A stretch of 10,264 bases of DNA from Spongiibacteraceae bacterium (GTDB lineage: Bacteria; Pseudomonadota; Gammaproteobacteria; Pseudomonadales; PIVM01): positions 1 to 10,264 of the forward strand of contig JAUXDF010000076.1 in assembly GCA_030618505.1 (NCBI GenBank), read 5' to 3'. Under the pieces are notes generated by a model. The model was not told where the DNA came from and did not search any database. It worked only from the letters and a program-made list of their open reading frames with translations. Positions 1-7,031 of this stretch are shown here, piece by piece (the stretch's first letter is position 1; the number at the start of each line of letters is the position of its first letter). A program made the translations under genes and the position numbers.

Positions 1-584
1 GGGGCCATTTCGCAACGGACGGCAACCATATCCAGCAACGGCAGTTTCGACTCTATAGCTTGCAGCCGCTCCAGGCGCTCTGCATCAGCAAAAACAAGCC
101 TGGTGCCGGAGTCTTTCAAACCGTACTCCAATTCATCGCTGGTCCACCAGGCGTTTAGCGGCACCACTATCGCACCCACCGCGGCGGCAGCCCAGAAAGC
201 TATCGACCACTCTGGGTAATTGCGCATTGCAAGCGCTACTCGATCGCCTTTTTTAATATCGAAACGGTCGATCAGCTGGTGCGCCACCGCCGCCACCCGC
301 CGGTAGTGTTGCTCAAAGCTGAGGCGCTCATCCTGATAGAGGATAAAGTCCATGTCGCCGTATTCCAGGGTGTCTTCTATTAATGCCGCCATGGAGGGAG
401 CTGCGTTTTTCCAGCTGCGAATGCTGCGACCATCAACGTTGACATGCTCTATTTCAAAGGGTAAACCGGGTGAGCCTAGTATCGCTGTTATTTCTTCTAT
501 TGACGGCCGGGAAGCCTGCTTCGGAAATCGTTTGGCAAATTCCGATTTGATTGCGAAGCCGATTAAGTCAAGAGGGTTTTTCAT
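1..584 (-). CDS. Acyl-CoA synthetase (AMP-forming), N-terminal part, cut by left window edge
   Basis: This reading frame runs from an ATG at 584 to the window edge without a stop (194 codons visible). The product resembles the N-terminal domain of AMP-forming acyl-CoA ligases (ANL superfamily), which activate carboxylic acids to acyl-adenylates and then to CoA thioesters. Supporting segments are a GDRVALAMRNYPEW stretch (about residues 113-126) and GAIVVPLNAWWTSDELEYGL (about 138-156), which match the usual 'GDRVA...N..EW...A...GA..VPLN' pattern. The ATP-binding P-loop (SGTTGxPK type) and C-terminal domain would lie beyond the left edge, so substrate class cannot be judged. The start is supported by an AAAGGA Shine-Dalgarno five bases before the ATG. 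It is the last visible gene of the minus-strand lipid operon, 37 nt after the hydrolase stop. Family assignment is firm; chain-length or substrate preference is unknown. Confidence 0.9.
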   Translation of the reverse strand, partial: MKNPLDLIGFAIKSEFAKRFPKQASRPSIEEITAILGSPGLPFEIEHVNVDGRSIRSWKNAAPSMAALIEDTLEYGDMDFILYQDERLSFEQHYRRVAAVAHQLIDRFDIKKGDRVALAMRNYPEWSIAFWAAAAVGAIVVPLNAWWTSDELEYGLKDSGTRLVFADAERLERLQAIESKLPLLDMVAVRCEMA

Positions 585-621
585 CGTATTCCTTTTGTCA
601 TACTCCATCACCGACACACAC

Positions 622-1494
622 TCAACAAGTGCTCGCCTGACTGCATTTTCTTTCGGCTGTGCGACGCTTTTTCGGGGCTACCAGGCTATCCAGAAACTCG
701 CACAATGCCGGCGTCCAGTCGGAAATATCAGCGCAGTGGGAGATGTGCAGCGAGTGCACATTGGGCAGAGTCTCCGCCAGCGTTGTAGCCGTGCTAAGAG
801 GATGCGCCGTATCGTCTTCCCAGGCCAGAATGAGCGTGGGTACAGACAAATTTTTCAAGGTGGCGAGATCCGGCATGTCGGACAGGGCGGCGCCTCGCAG
901 GATTGCTTGCACATGCAGGGGGTTGGCCAAGGCCAGTCCCTTCGCCGTGTGCAGCGCCAATTGCGAGCGACCTCCCTCCCCCGCGGGAATAGGCAGCATG
1001 TCCAATAAGCGGTAGGGCGCTGCCCCAAACAGCCCGGAAATCCAGCCCAAGCGCCGGTAAACCGTCGCTTGTCGGGGGCGAGTCTGCCAAGCTGTTGGCG
1101 GCAGTACTAGTACCAGGCCGGCTACTTTGTCGGGTTGTTGTACTGCCGCTTCCAGCGCGGTTGCTGCGCCCATGGACAGGCCACCGAGAACGCAAGATTC
1201 TATGCCGCGGGCTGTGGTCACCGAATCGGCCACTGCTAACATGTCATGTGCCATACGGTCCCAGCGATAATCCTTTGGGTCATAGCTACCATCGGAATTA
1301 CCGTGCCCACGGGCATCATAGCGCACCACCTCAGCGCGTTTCTCCACGTCCTGCCAGTTCCACAGAGCGGCCTCGTTCTCCACATTGATGCTGCCCATTA
1401 GAGCGTGCCCCCATATCAGGGGAATACCCTCACCTTGTTGTTGCACAGCGAGTTCAACCTTATCGAAACGTTGCAGGTAGCTAAGCGGTTTCAT
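622..1494 (-). CDS. Alpha/beta-fold hydrolase (lipid operon, third gene)
   Basis: The 290-residue product is a soluble alpha/beta hydrolase with no visible signal peptide. Visible motifs are the oxyanion-loop HG in IWGHALMGS (about residue 30), a nucleophile elbow G-L-S-M-G with Ser107, acidic candidates Asp227/Asp228 (WEDD), and a late His in HISHCADIS (about 253). Together they form a plausible Ser-Asp-His triad, so ester or thioester hydrolysis is likely; the substrate is unknown. The start at 1494 is preferred over an in-frame ATG nine codons upstream because GGGGAGGA lies about six bases before it. This ATG also overlaps the upstream WS/DGAT stop as ATGA, typical of translational coupling. 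The C-terminus ends in a basic tail (KKRRTAERK). By context it may hydrolyse esters made by the acyltransferase, or handle a pathway intermediate; this is inference. Confidence 0.88.
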   Translation of the reverse strand: MKPLSYLQRFDKVELAVQQQGEGIPLIWGHALMGSINVENEAALWNWQDVEKRAEVVRYDARGHGNSDGSYDPKDYRWDRMAHDMLAVADSVTTARGIESCVLGGLSMGAATALEAAVQQPDKVAGLVLVLPPTAWQTRPRQATVYRRLGWISGLFGAAPYRLLDMLPIPAGEGGRSQLALHTAKGLALANPLHVQAILRGAALSDMPDLATLKNLSVPTLILAWEDDTAHPLSTATTLAETLPNVHSLHISHCADISDWTPALCEFLDSLVAPKKRRTAERKCSQASTC

Positions 1495-2936
1495 CGGCTT
1501 TCCTCCCCGGTTGTTGAACAACGCTCCCTATTGCCTTCCTCAGTAGTAAGACTGTGCTCCAATTCGGTCATCGCAACTATCATGGCGTCCCCCACCCTTT
1601 CGATATCAGGTATGGCCTTCTTGCATCCCATCAAGGATATATTCATGTTCCCGGCATAACTCCAGACAGTGATATTGAGGCCACAGGCTTCTATCAGCGG
1701 CCCCATAGAATAGATATCTACCAGAGTTCCGTAGTTGCCGGAAAACTGCTCGCGCGGACCCGGCACATTGGAAATGATGGCATTGGTCATGGGTTTAAAG
1801 TTCGGTCGATCTGCCTTGCGCAGTCGCTGCTTACGTCTGGTTTTCCATAGCGCCAAAAAAGGAGGCATAAAGTGCATTAGTCGTGAGAAGGTACCTATCC
1901 CAATAACCTGCAACTCCTGCTTGGCTACTCGCGTGGAGTTTTGGATGGCGCGAAATCGCTCTTGCGGATCAGCAATATTAGTCCACAGGCAAATAGGGAG
2001 GTAACTCGTATGGTTACCCGACTCCCTCAATTCGCCGGGTTTCTCGGCGGTTACCGGGATTGCGGTACCGAGTGGCTCGTCAGGCAACTCGTTATGAAAT
2101 TGAAGATAATCGCGTAATGCCGCTGCGGCGAGGGCCAGGATTACATCGTTTACAGTACCATCGAGCTTATGGGCTAATTGTTTCACATCAGCCAAGGACA
2201 ACTGTGCTCTGCTAAAGCTGCGCTGGGCAGAGAGTACGTGGTTCAGGCGGGTGCGCGGTAGTGCGTTGGAAACCCACTTCACAGTCGGTGAACCAACATC
2301 ACGATCAAAAGCCAGCAGATTCGCCATGGAGCGCCACATGGAAGCAACAAAGCTGAAGAAAGCGCGAATATCGTGGTCCGCCAGGGCACTCCCTACCAGG
2401 CGATAGCCGCTGGGCAGGGGACTTGCTTGCCAGGTAGAGGCATGTGCGGCCGGTGGCATCAGGTCCGCCTGGTATTCAAACGCATGACTAATGTAGCGCA
2501 TTGTCGCCGTTCCATCGGCCAAGCAGTGATGTATCTTGTGTACGATGGCGATCCGCCCGCTTTCCAAGCCAGTCAGCACCCACAACTCCCATAGCGGACG
2601 CTGCCTGTCAAGACGGTGACACATGATCTGGGCGATCATCTGGTCTAACTCCGCCTCGCCCCCCGGCGCCGGCAACGCCGCACGATAGATGTGAGAGTCC
2701 AAATCGAAATCCGGGTCATCGACCATCACCGGGTGGTGCAGATTAAGGGGTACGAACATCACCTTCTTGCGCAACATGGGAGCTATATCCAGCGTCGCTT
2801 CCAGGCGCTCGCGAAACAAATCGAAGCGGGTTTCATCGATGACGGTATCAATTATCTGTATTTTCAGCGTGTGCATTAACACCGTCGAAGTTTCGGTGTA
2901 AAGAAAACTGGCGTCTTGTCCTGACAGTCTATGCAT
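1491..2936 (-). CDS. Wax ester synthase/diacylglycerol O-acyltransferase (WS/DGAT family)
   Basis: The 481-residue product matches the bacterial WS/DGAT family in length and motifs. These enzymes transfer an acyl group from acyl-CoA to fatty alcohols (wax esters) or diacylglycerol (triacylglycerol) for storage lipid. The catalytic HHxxxDG motif is intact as HHCLADG (residues 136-142), preceded by LDRQRPLWE (109-117), the conserved PLW region. A TVNDVILA segment and a C-terminal block containing NVPGPREQ, as in the family's DUF1298 domain, follow. The N-terminus MHRLSGQDASFLYTE is typical. The ATG at 2936 is chosen over an upstream in-frame ATG at 3005 because AAGGGAG sits six bases before it and the protein then begins like known members. 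It overlaps the preceding hydrolase by 8 nt and the next gene by 4 nt. Substrate choice (wax or triacylglycerol) cannot be read from sequence. Confidence 0.95.
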   Translation of the reverse strand: MHRLSGQDASFLYTETSTVLMHTLKIQIIDTVIDETRFDLFRERLEATLDIAPMLRKKVMFVPLNLHHPVMVDDPDFDLDSHIYRAALPAPGGEAELDQMIAQIMCHRLDRQRPLWELWVLTGLESGRIAIVHKIHHCLADGTATMRYISHAFEYQADLMPPAAHASTWQASPLPSGYRLVGSALADHDIRAFFSFVASMWRSMANLLAFDRDVGSPTVKWVSNALPRTRLNHVLSAQRSFSRAQLSLADVKQLAHKLDGTVNDVILALAAAALRDYLQFHNELPDEPLGTAIPVTAEKPGELRESGNHTSYLPICLWTNIADPQERFRAIQNSTRVAKQELQVIGIGTFSRLMHFMPPFLALWKTRRKQRLRKADRPNFKPMTNAIISNVPGPREQFSGNYGTLVDIYSMGPLIEACGLNITVWSYAGNMNISLMGCKKAIPDIERVGDAMIVAMTELEHSLTTEEGNRERCSTTGEESR

Positions 2937-3909
2937 GCTTAGCTCCCTTAAGTACCGCAATTCGCTTGGCGACGGCCAGGCAGGCCTGCGCCAGAAATGG
3001 CCCAAAATCCGATGTTACGCAGGCCAGATGTCCGTCGTCATAATAAAAACATTCTGCCTCGTCGATCAGTTCCGCCATCTCCTGCTGGTGTGCCGGCGGA
3101 ATCGCCCGGTCTCTTTTGGTAATCACTACCGAGGTGGGTACATCGATTTCCTGCAGCCACTCACTGGCATCATGTATAGCCATCTCCCTGGCGGTCTCGA
3201 TTACTACGCGCAAACTGGTACGACGCATCTCATCCAGCGCCCAGCGGGCTTCATCTTCGTGAAGCTGGTCAGCCAGCTTGGGCAGAAGCCGCTTGATCAG
3301 CCCCCTGGGCAAATGACCGAATATTTCCACCACCTTGCTCAGGCCGACTATGCCGGCAAAAAAAGGGAGAACCACCAACTCTTCATGGCGAGCGATACGC
3401 GCTTTATAATTGGTGGAGGCCAATACCAGACCCGAGACCAGTCTGGGATGCTGCCTCCACAAGTGCTGTGCTATGGCGCCACCCATGGAATAACCCACGG
3501 CAATGACCGGGCCGATATCCAGTTCCTGCAGCAACGCCGCCATGTCGTCAGCAGCACGGCTGAAGGTAAACTGATCACTAGCGCGCCAACTGCGCCCGTG
3601 ACCACGCATATCAGGTGCGATGATATTGAAATGTTCTGACAAGGCGGGGAACAGGCGAAACCAGCTCAAACCCGATGAGCAAACCATACCGTGCAAAAGC
3701 AACAGCGTGGGCTTGCCAGGATTGGGGTATTGCCGATAAAAGCAAGTGCCCCGTCCAGGCAATTCAACAAATACCCCGGTGGGGGCAAAGTGGGACTGGC
3801 TTGTCTTTATCTTATCATCGCTACGCACAGGCACTGCTGTATTCATGCTCACTCCGGAGACCGTTTGCTTCACGCTTCGCTCTGGAAGCAGGTCTTTTAT
3901 GGCTGACAT
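2929..3909 (-). CDS. Alpha/beta-fold hydrolase (lipid operon, first gene)
   Basis: Read from 3909 this is a 326-residue alpha/beta hydrolase. It shows LLLLHGMVCSS (oxyanion HG, about 69-79), the DMRGHGRS strand-turn typical of the fold (100-107), a nucleophile elbow G-Y-S-M-G with Ser141, Asp267 in VVITKRDRAIPP and His294 in DDGHLACV. The triad therefore looks complete. It is the first gene of the minus-strand operon and overlaps the WS/DGAT start by 8 nt. The start is uncertain. ATG 3909 has GAGGGG eight bases upstream, while an internal ATG at 3846 (305 residues) has a well-placed GGAG and still precedes the conserved fold. A TATAAT lies directly on the 3909 ATG; if it is a -10 box the shorter form is the real one. 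The substrate is unknown; a lipase/esterase role partnered with the acyltransferase is inferred only from position. Confidence 0.87.
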   Translation of the reverse strand: MSAIKDLLPERSVKQTVSGVSMNTAVPVRSDDKIKTSQSHFAPTGVFVELPGRGTCFYRQYPNPGKPTLLLLHGMVCSSGLSWFRLFPALSEHFNIIAPDMRGHGRSWRASDQFTFSRAADDMAALLQELDIGPVIAVGYSMGGAIAQHLWRQHPRLVSGLVLASTNYKARIARHEELVVLPFFAGIVGLSKVVEIFGHLPRGLIKRLLPKLADQLHEDEARWALDEMRRTSLRVVIETAREMAIHDASEWLQEIDVPTSVVITKRDRAIPPAHQQEMAELIDEAECFYYDDGHLACVTSDFGPFLAQACLAVAKRIAVLKGAKHA

Positions 3910-4376
3910 TATAGAATCCCCTCGCCCCAATTTTGTATCAAATAAAGCTGCCCTGCCACAGGCGACGGCGGACAATACTTGTTACAAATCAAGGAACAGC
4001 CAGATAGGTGCATTACCTTTGAGCAGGTCAGTGTTTCGCTCTTGTTTCAAGTGCCGCAAAGGTTTGATCCACGATTTGTTCGGGTTGCGCACAAGAACGC
4101 TGGTTAATGAGCGTCGGCCCCAAAAAAGGTCCTTTGATAGATAGAAAAGGGGACCGAGAAAAAAGGGGACGGAGGGATTATTGTTATTTCCCTCCGTCCC
4201 CTTTATATTGTCCCCTTTATAGTCCCGTCTACGCTTTAGGGTTAAGGGACTCAGATCGATTTTCTTTCAACCACCGTTTGAGCAATAAGCACTTATTACG
4301 CCCCAATGGCACTCCTACTCCACTCGGGCGTACGATTTGAATCAGTCTATAGTTTCGTTGACAACAAAGGATAATC
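3910..4376. other. Divergent intergenic region
   Basis: This spacer of about 470 bases separates the minus-strand lipid operon from the plus-strand membrane protein gene, so it should carry both promoters. I see no convincing -35/-10 pair for either gene. The open frames in it have no ribosome-binding site or recognisable product, and I regard them as chance. The notable content is the REP/REPIN-like palindrome at 4146-4218 and a small perfect palindrome at 4284-4297 (AATAAG-CA-CTTATT). Confidence 0.6.
4146..4218. repeat. REP/REPIN-like nested palindrome with GGGGAC motif
   Basis: Two nested inverted repeats are visible. The inner stem pairs 4162-4177 with 4189-4204, 16 bp without mismatch around an 11-base AT-rich loop. 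The outer stem pairs AAAGGGGAC at 4146-4154 with GTCCCCTTT at 4210-4218. The motif GGGGAC therefore occurs twice on each arm in mirrored order. This layout is like REP doublets (REPINs) mobilised by RAYT-type (Y1/REP-associated tyrosine) transposases, though no transposase gene is present here. The RNA would form a strong hairpin on either strand. A bidirectional terminator role is possible but less natural, because both flanking genes point away from it. Confidence 0.7.
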
Positions 4377-4769
4377 ATGACTTGGAATAAAATTTTTGGT
4401 TTTTTTGTTGGCAGCTTAGGCACCTGCTTTAGCTTGAGCGTTATCTTATTTGTCTCAAGCGGGAAGATAACTAATAATGATGCATATAAAATGATGAATG
4501 CGTCTATAATCATAACCGGTATGCTTACTGCCATACTTTCAATCTTTGTTTATAAGGGTATAGCCTGGAGTCATACAATACTTTGTGCAGTCACTGTGTT
4601 TGTGCTTATCATTTTTGTTGGCTTATCCATATTAGACTTTCGTTTAGAGGGGGCAACGATTCAGCGAATATTCGGCGCATTATTTTTTTATGCCTCAATG
4701 CTTTTAGTACCCGGGTTCTTTTTAACGGTATTACGGCACCCTGATGTTAAAAGGGACTTTAATAAATAG
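4377..4769 (+). CDS. Small four-helix integral membrane protein, function unknown
   Basis: The 130-residue product has four strongly hydrophobic segments at about residues 6-28, 41-59, 64-86 and 98-118, with short charged loops and a charged C-terminal tail (RHPDVKRDFNK). It is predicted to be an inner-membrane protein. I do not recognise a family or any catalytic motif. The start is supported by AAAGGA five bases before the ATG. It is the only plus-strand gene in the window, and its codons are clearly more AT-rich than those of the lipid operon on its left, which suggests recent acquisition or a lineage-specific orphan. It stands alone, ending 85 bases before the convergent end of the next operon, and it lies next to a REPIN-like repeat. 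Coding status is likely but not proven by homology. Confidence 0.72.
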   Translation: MTWNKIFGFFVGSLGTCFSLSVILFVSSGKITNNDAYKMMNASIIITGMLTAILSIFVYKGIAWSHTILCAVTVFVLIIFVGLSILDFRLEGATIQRIFGALFFYASMLLVPGFFLTVLRHPDVKRDFNK

Positions 4770-4854
4770 AGAATGCTGAAGGTTTTGACGGAAATAACAA
4801 TCATTTATACTGCACTTTATCGCCGACTCCTTTTCTTATTTCCTCACGATATGC

Positions 4855-6156
4855 CTACAGCGCTATGCGCGCTGAAGTAAGGCGATACAGCCTGCTTGCC
4901 CTGCCAATCACTACCCCAAGCCAGATAAAATCCAACGCTACAGCAAGCGCAGTGATGGGTGTTGATTTAAGGGCAAAAACAGACACAACTAACATCACCA
5001 AGGCAATCAAGTGAAAACAAAACTGCCAGGACGACTGCGCCTCGGAGATTATCTCGCGCATGTTCGGCAGTGTTTTTAATTGCTCAAAGTTAGTCATACA
5101 CTGGCGCTGCAAATGAAGAAAGGCAAGAAAGGGAACAATCTTCTGCAGCATACCCATAATAACCGAGCAGGCAAAACCATAGATGGCTAGCAAACCTATC
5201 ACCATATTCAGCTTTAAGGAAAACGCCACATACTCTCCGCTCTGCCATAGCGCTAGCTTTACCAACACTAATAGAGAAACCAAAATAATATTCAACAATG
5301 CCAGGCGCCAGAAATAAACCGTCAAATCACGTATCTTTCGCTTTCGTTTAGTCAGCAACCACAGTGAATAAATCGCGTAGGTGAGTACCAGAAGAATCAA
5401 CATCAAGGTCAAAGCAATTTGTAAGGTTTCATTGGACACAAAGGTCAGCAAAACCAAGAAGGTAAAAATTAATGTCGGCAATACTTTCGCCCATTTTTCT
5501 GGGTAAGGCGGGGTAACATGAAACATTGGAATAACTTGATAGCTCACCCCGATAACCAATAGCATCACCCAGCCAAACAAACCCCAGGCAAGATGAATAT
5601 AGGTCGTATTGGAAAAATCTACGGCTTCACCGTAGCCAAGATAAGCGCTTGCTCTGAGCAAACCAAAAACAATAGTTATTAATAAAGAAAGCGCTGCCAG
5701 GCGAACAGTATAAATAGATGCGCCACCACTGACTCGATGAATCAAGAGTGAGCCTAAAGCAAAAAGAAAGATGGAAAACGCGGTAATTAATAAAGGGATG
5801 GCCATATAAAACAGCTGGTAGCTCTGCTCAAGAAACCCACAAACCAAAAATAGTATCCCGAAAGATAACGGCAAATGAACGAGCGTGGCAACCAGGCTTG
5901 CTTTGGGAATAGGCTCGCCGCTGATAACCGGCAAAAGCTGAAATAGCGCACCAAACATTACCATCACCATAAAACCCAGCGTGAATAGATGTGTGACTGC
6001 CAGCAGTGTGGGCGTCCATTGGGAGCTTAAACCAGTGTCGCCACCTAGCATCAAAAATACCGCAGCTAACACACCCAACCAGGGTGCGGTATTAAAAAAA
6101 CGGAATGGAATATGAAGGGGAGGAATGTTATCAAATGACAGCCCTTCCATTCTCAT
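4855..6156 (-). CDS. Multi-pass membrane protein, NnrS/heme-copper-oxidase-I-like
   Basis: The 433-residue product has about 12 hydrophobic segments from residue 22 to 420. Two segments carry a shared pattern of histidine followed by a glycine-rich helix ending in Pro: THLFTLGFMVMVMFGALFQLLP (His56, Pro76) and IHLAWGLFGWVMLLVIGVSYQVIP (His188, Pro210). Other histidines near helix ends are His15, His94, His213 and His348. This resembles the heme-linked membrane proteins often grouped with NnrS or with divergent heme-copper oxidase subunit I-like proteins. Heme binding is an inference. The ATG at 6156 overlaps the upstream stop (ATGA), with GAGGAGGG seven bases before it inside the preceding gene, so translation is probably coupled. 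As the last gene of the FNR-boxed operon, it may act in nitric oxide or low-oxygen physiology at the inner membrane. Exact family is uncertain; membrane topology is clear. Confidence 0.8.
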   Translation of the reverse strand: MRMEGLSFDNIPPLHIPFRFFNTAPWLGVLAAVFLMLGGDTGLSSQWTPTLLAVTHLFTLGFMVMVMFGALFQLLPVISGEPIPKASLVATLVHLPLSFGILFLVCGFLEQSYQLFYMAIPLLITAFSIFLFALGSLLIHRVSGGASIYTVRLAALSLLITIVFGLLRASAYLGYGEAVDFSNTTYIHLAWGLFGWVMLLVIGVSYQVIPMFHVTPPYPEKWAKVLPTLIFTFLVLLTFVSNETLQIALTLMLILLVLTYAIYSLWLLTKRKRKIRDLTVYFWRLALLNIILVSLLVLVKLALWQSGEYVAFSLKLNMVIGLLAIYGFACSVIMGMLQKIVPFLAFLHLQRQCMTNFEQLKTLPNMREIISEAQSSWQFCFHLIALVMLVVSVFALKSTPITALAVALDFIWLGVVIGRASRLYRLTSARIAL

Positions 6157-6410
6157 AAAACACCCTCCTCTTTTAATACATTAAAGTCTTCTTTGAAATA
6201 AACAATAATTTCATAGGCTGTCGAATCACCCTCTTTGACTTCATACTCCAGGGAAAGCCCTTTGCAAAATTCAAACAGAGGATAGGGAATGCGCCGATGC
6301 AGCAGACGAAAATATTCGCCGCGCTCAAGTTTGACGAGAATCGCCGTAGATATTTCAAAGGGCTCTGGATGCTCCATCTCGCTGGCATCCAGAACGTGTT
6401 CAACTAACAT
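6153..6410 (-). CDS. DUF2249 domain protein (TusA-like fold)
   Basis: This 85-residue protein matches the small DUF2249 family, which has a TusA/SirA-like fold. Key features are LDASEMEHPEPFE (residues 7-19, compare LDaRglePPEPLe in the family) and LLHRRIPYPLFEF (36-48), followed by an alternating beta segment (SLEYEVKEGDSTAYEIIVYF). It lacks the CPxP cysteine of true TusA sulfur carriers, the usual state for DUF2249. The biochemical role of the family is not established; members commonly sit beside hemerythrin, NnrS or denitrification genes. The gene begins 7 nt after the hemerythrin stop and its stop overlaps the next ATG, so it is the middle cistron of one transcript. Its own ribosome-binding site is weak (AGG about 14 bases away), which suggests dependence on translation of the upstream gene. 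Confidence 0.87.
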   Translation of the reverse strand: MLVEHVLDASEMEHPEPFEISTAILVKLERGEYFRLLHRRIPYPLFEFCKGLSLEYEVKEGDSTAYEIIVYFKEDFNVLKEEGVL

Positions 6411-6417
6411 AATACTG

Positions 6418-6840
6418 TCAGACCTGTTTTAGTAGCTCTGAGGCATCAGGAACAGACCGCTCAATCATCGGATAAAGTATCTGTTCTTCTTTCATGTTGT
6501 GCTGTTGCATTAACATCATCAGTGTTTCCGACAAACCCAGGTATTGCTGTTTATCTTTCGCCTTTACTGCATCGTCAAGTTGGGAAACTAACGCCCGCAT
6601 TTGCTCATGCTCGGCACGCATCATTTGTGTGGGCCCCATCGGGCCATTTACTGCTTCAATGGCGGGAAATAATATACCCTCTTCTTTTACGGTGATATGC
6701 GTATCCAGCTTTTTGGCAAAAGCCTGCCATGCTTGTTCAGCGGCAGACCAATCCCCTTTCGCGGCGGCCTCCTCGGCGTTTGAAAATAGCTCATCACACT
6801 CACGGTGATTTTGTTGCATCGTTGCGGTTAAAGCTGCCAT
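6418..6840 (-). CDS. Hemerythrin HHE-domain protein
   Basis: The 140-residue, single-domain, soluble protein is a four-helix hemerythrin-type domain binding a non-heme di-iron centre. Candidate ligands are His12 (NHRECDELF), His48 with Glu53/54 (THITVKEEGILFP), His78 (AEHEQMRAL), and His114 with Glu118 (QQHNMKEEQILYP). Such proteins bind or sense O2, NO or iron, or protect against nitrosative stress. The stretch GPTQMMRAEHEQMR is typical of bacterial stand-alone HHE proteins. The spacing His48-Glu53 is one residue longer than the common HxxxE, which deserves an alignment. The start at 6840 fits the family N-terminus; upstream GGGA at eight bases is a modest Shine-Dalgarno. It is the first gene of the operon and is preceded by an FNR/DNR-type box, so induction under low oxygen or NO is likely. 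Confidence 0.92.
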   Translation of the reverse strand: MAALTATMQQNHRECDELFSNAEEAAAKGDWSAAEQAWQAFAKKLDTHITVKEEGILFPAIEAVNGPMGPTQMMRAEHEQMRALVSQLDDAVKAKDKQQYLGLSETLMMLMQQHNMKEEQILYPMIERSVPDASELLKQV

Positions 6841-6872
6841 ATAATAATTCCCAATAGCTTACAGTTTTAATA

Positions 6873-6921
6873 TCTCAGTATCATAGTAGGTTATTTCGAT
6901 GATTTCAGTGATCAGTATCAA
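6873..6921 (-). promoter_or_regulatory. Class II FNR/DNR-type promoter of the hemerythrin operon
   Basis: On the minus strand, TTGAT-ACTG-ATCAC (6921-6908) matches the FNR/DNR/NnrR consensus TTGAT-N4-ATCAA at 9 of 10 defined positions. A -10-like TATGAT lies at 6885-6880, placing the expected transcription start near 6873. The box centre (6914.5) is then at -41.5, exactly the position for class II activation by Crp/Fnr-family regulators. The leader to the hemerythrin ATG would be about 32 nt. Which regulator acts (oxygen-sensing FNR or NO-sensing DNR/NnrR) cannot be told from the site. The start site is predicted, not measured. Confidence 0.72.
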
Positions 6922-7031
6922 TCCGCTCGTAACTTACTCGGTTAATGCCTGTCTCGATGCCGGATGTGGCCTCCGAACCAATGTTAAATTTAATGGTGCG
7001 GGGGCCGCTTGTGCCCTCTTTTAGGTGCACC

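Noticed and set aside
352..1015. Plus-strand open frames opposite the acyl-CoA ligase and hydrolase
   Set aside because: They mirror well-supported minus-strand genes, have no ribosome-binding site and encode low-complexity, Arg/Ser-rich sequence with no family resemblance.
794..1195. Second minus-strand frame inside the hydrolase at 622-1494
   Set aside because: It is a shifted-frame shadow; the in-frame hydrolase has a complete motif set, so no frameshift is needed.
3930..4010. Sigma-54 or sigma-70 promoter for the lipid operon
   Set aside because: TGGC- and TTGAT-like pieces occur, but none has the right -24/-12 or -35/-10 spacing.
4107..4340. Plus-strand frame across the REPIN-like palindrome
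   Set aside because: It translates the inverted repeat into low-information sequence, with no ribosome-binding site and no homology that I recognise.
6990..7031. Intrinsic terminator after the KstD-like gene
   Set aside because: Only a 4-bp GCGG/CCGC stem is visible, and no T-run follows it on the minus strand.
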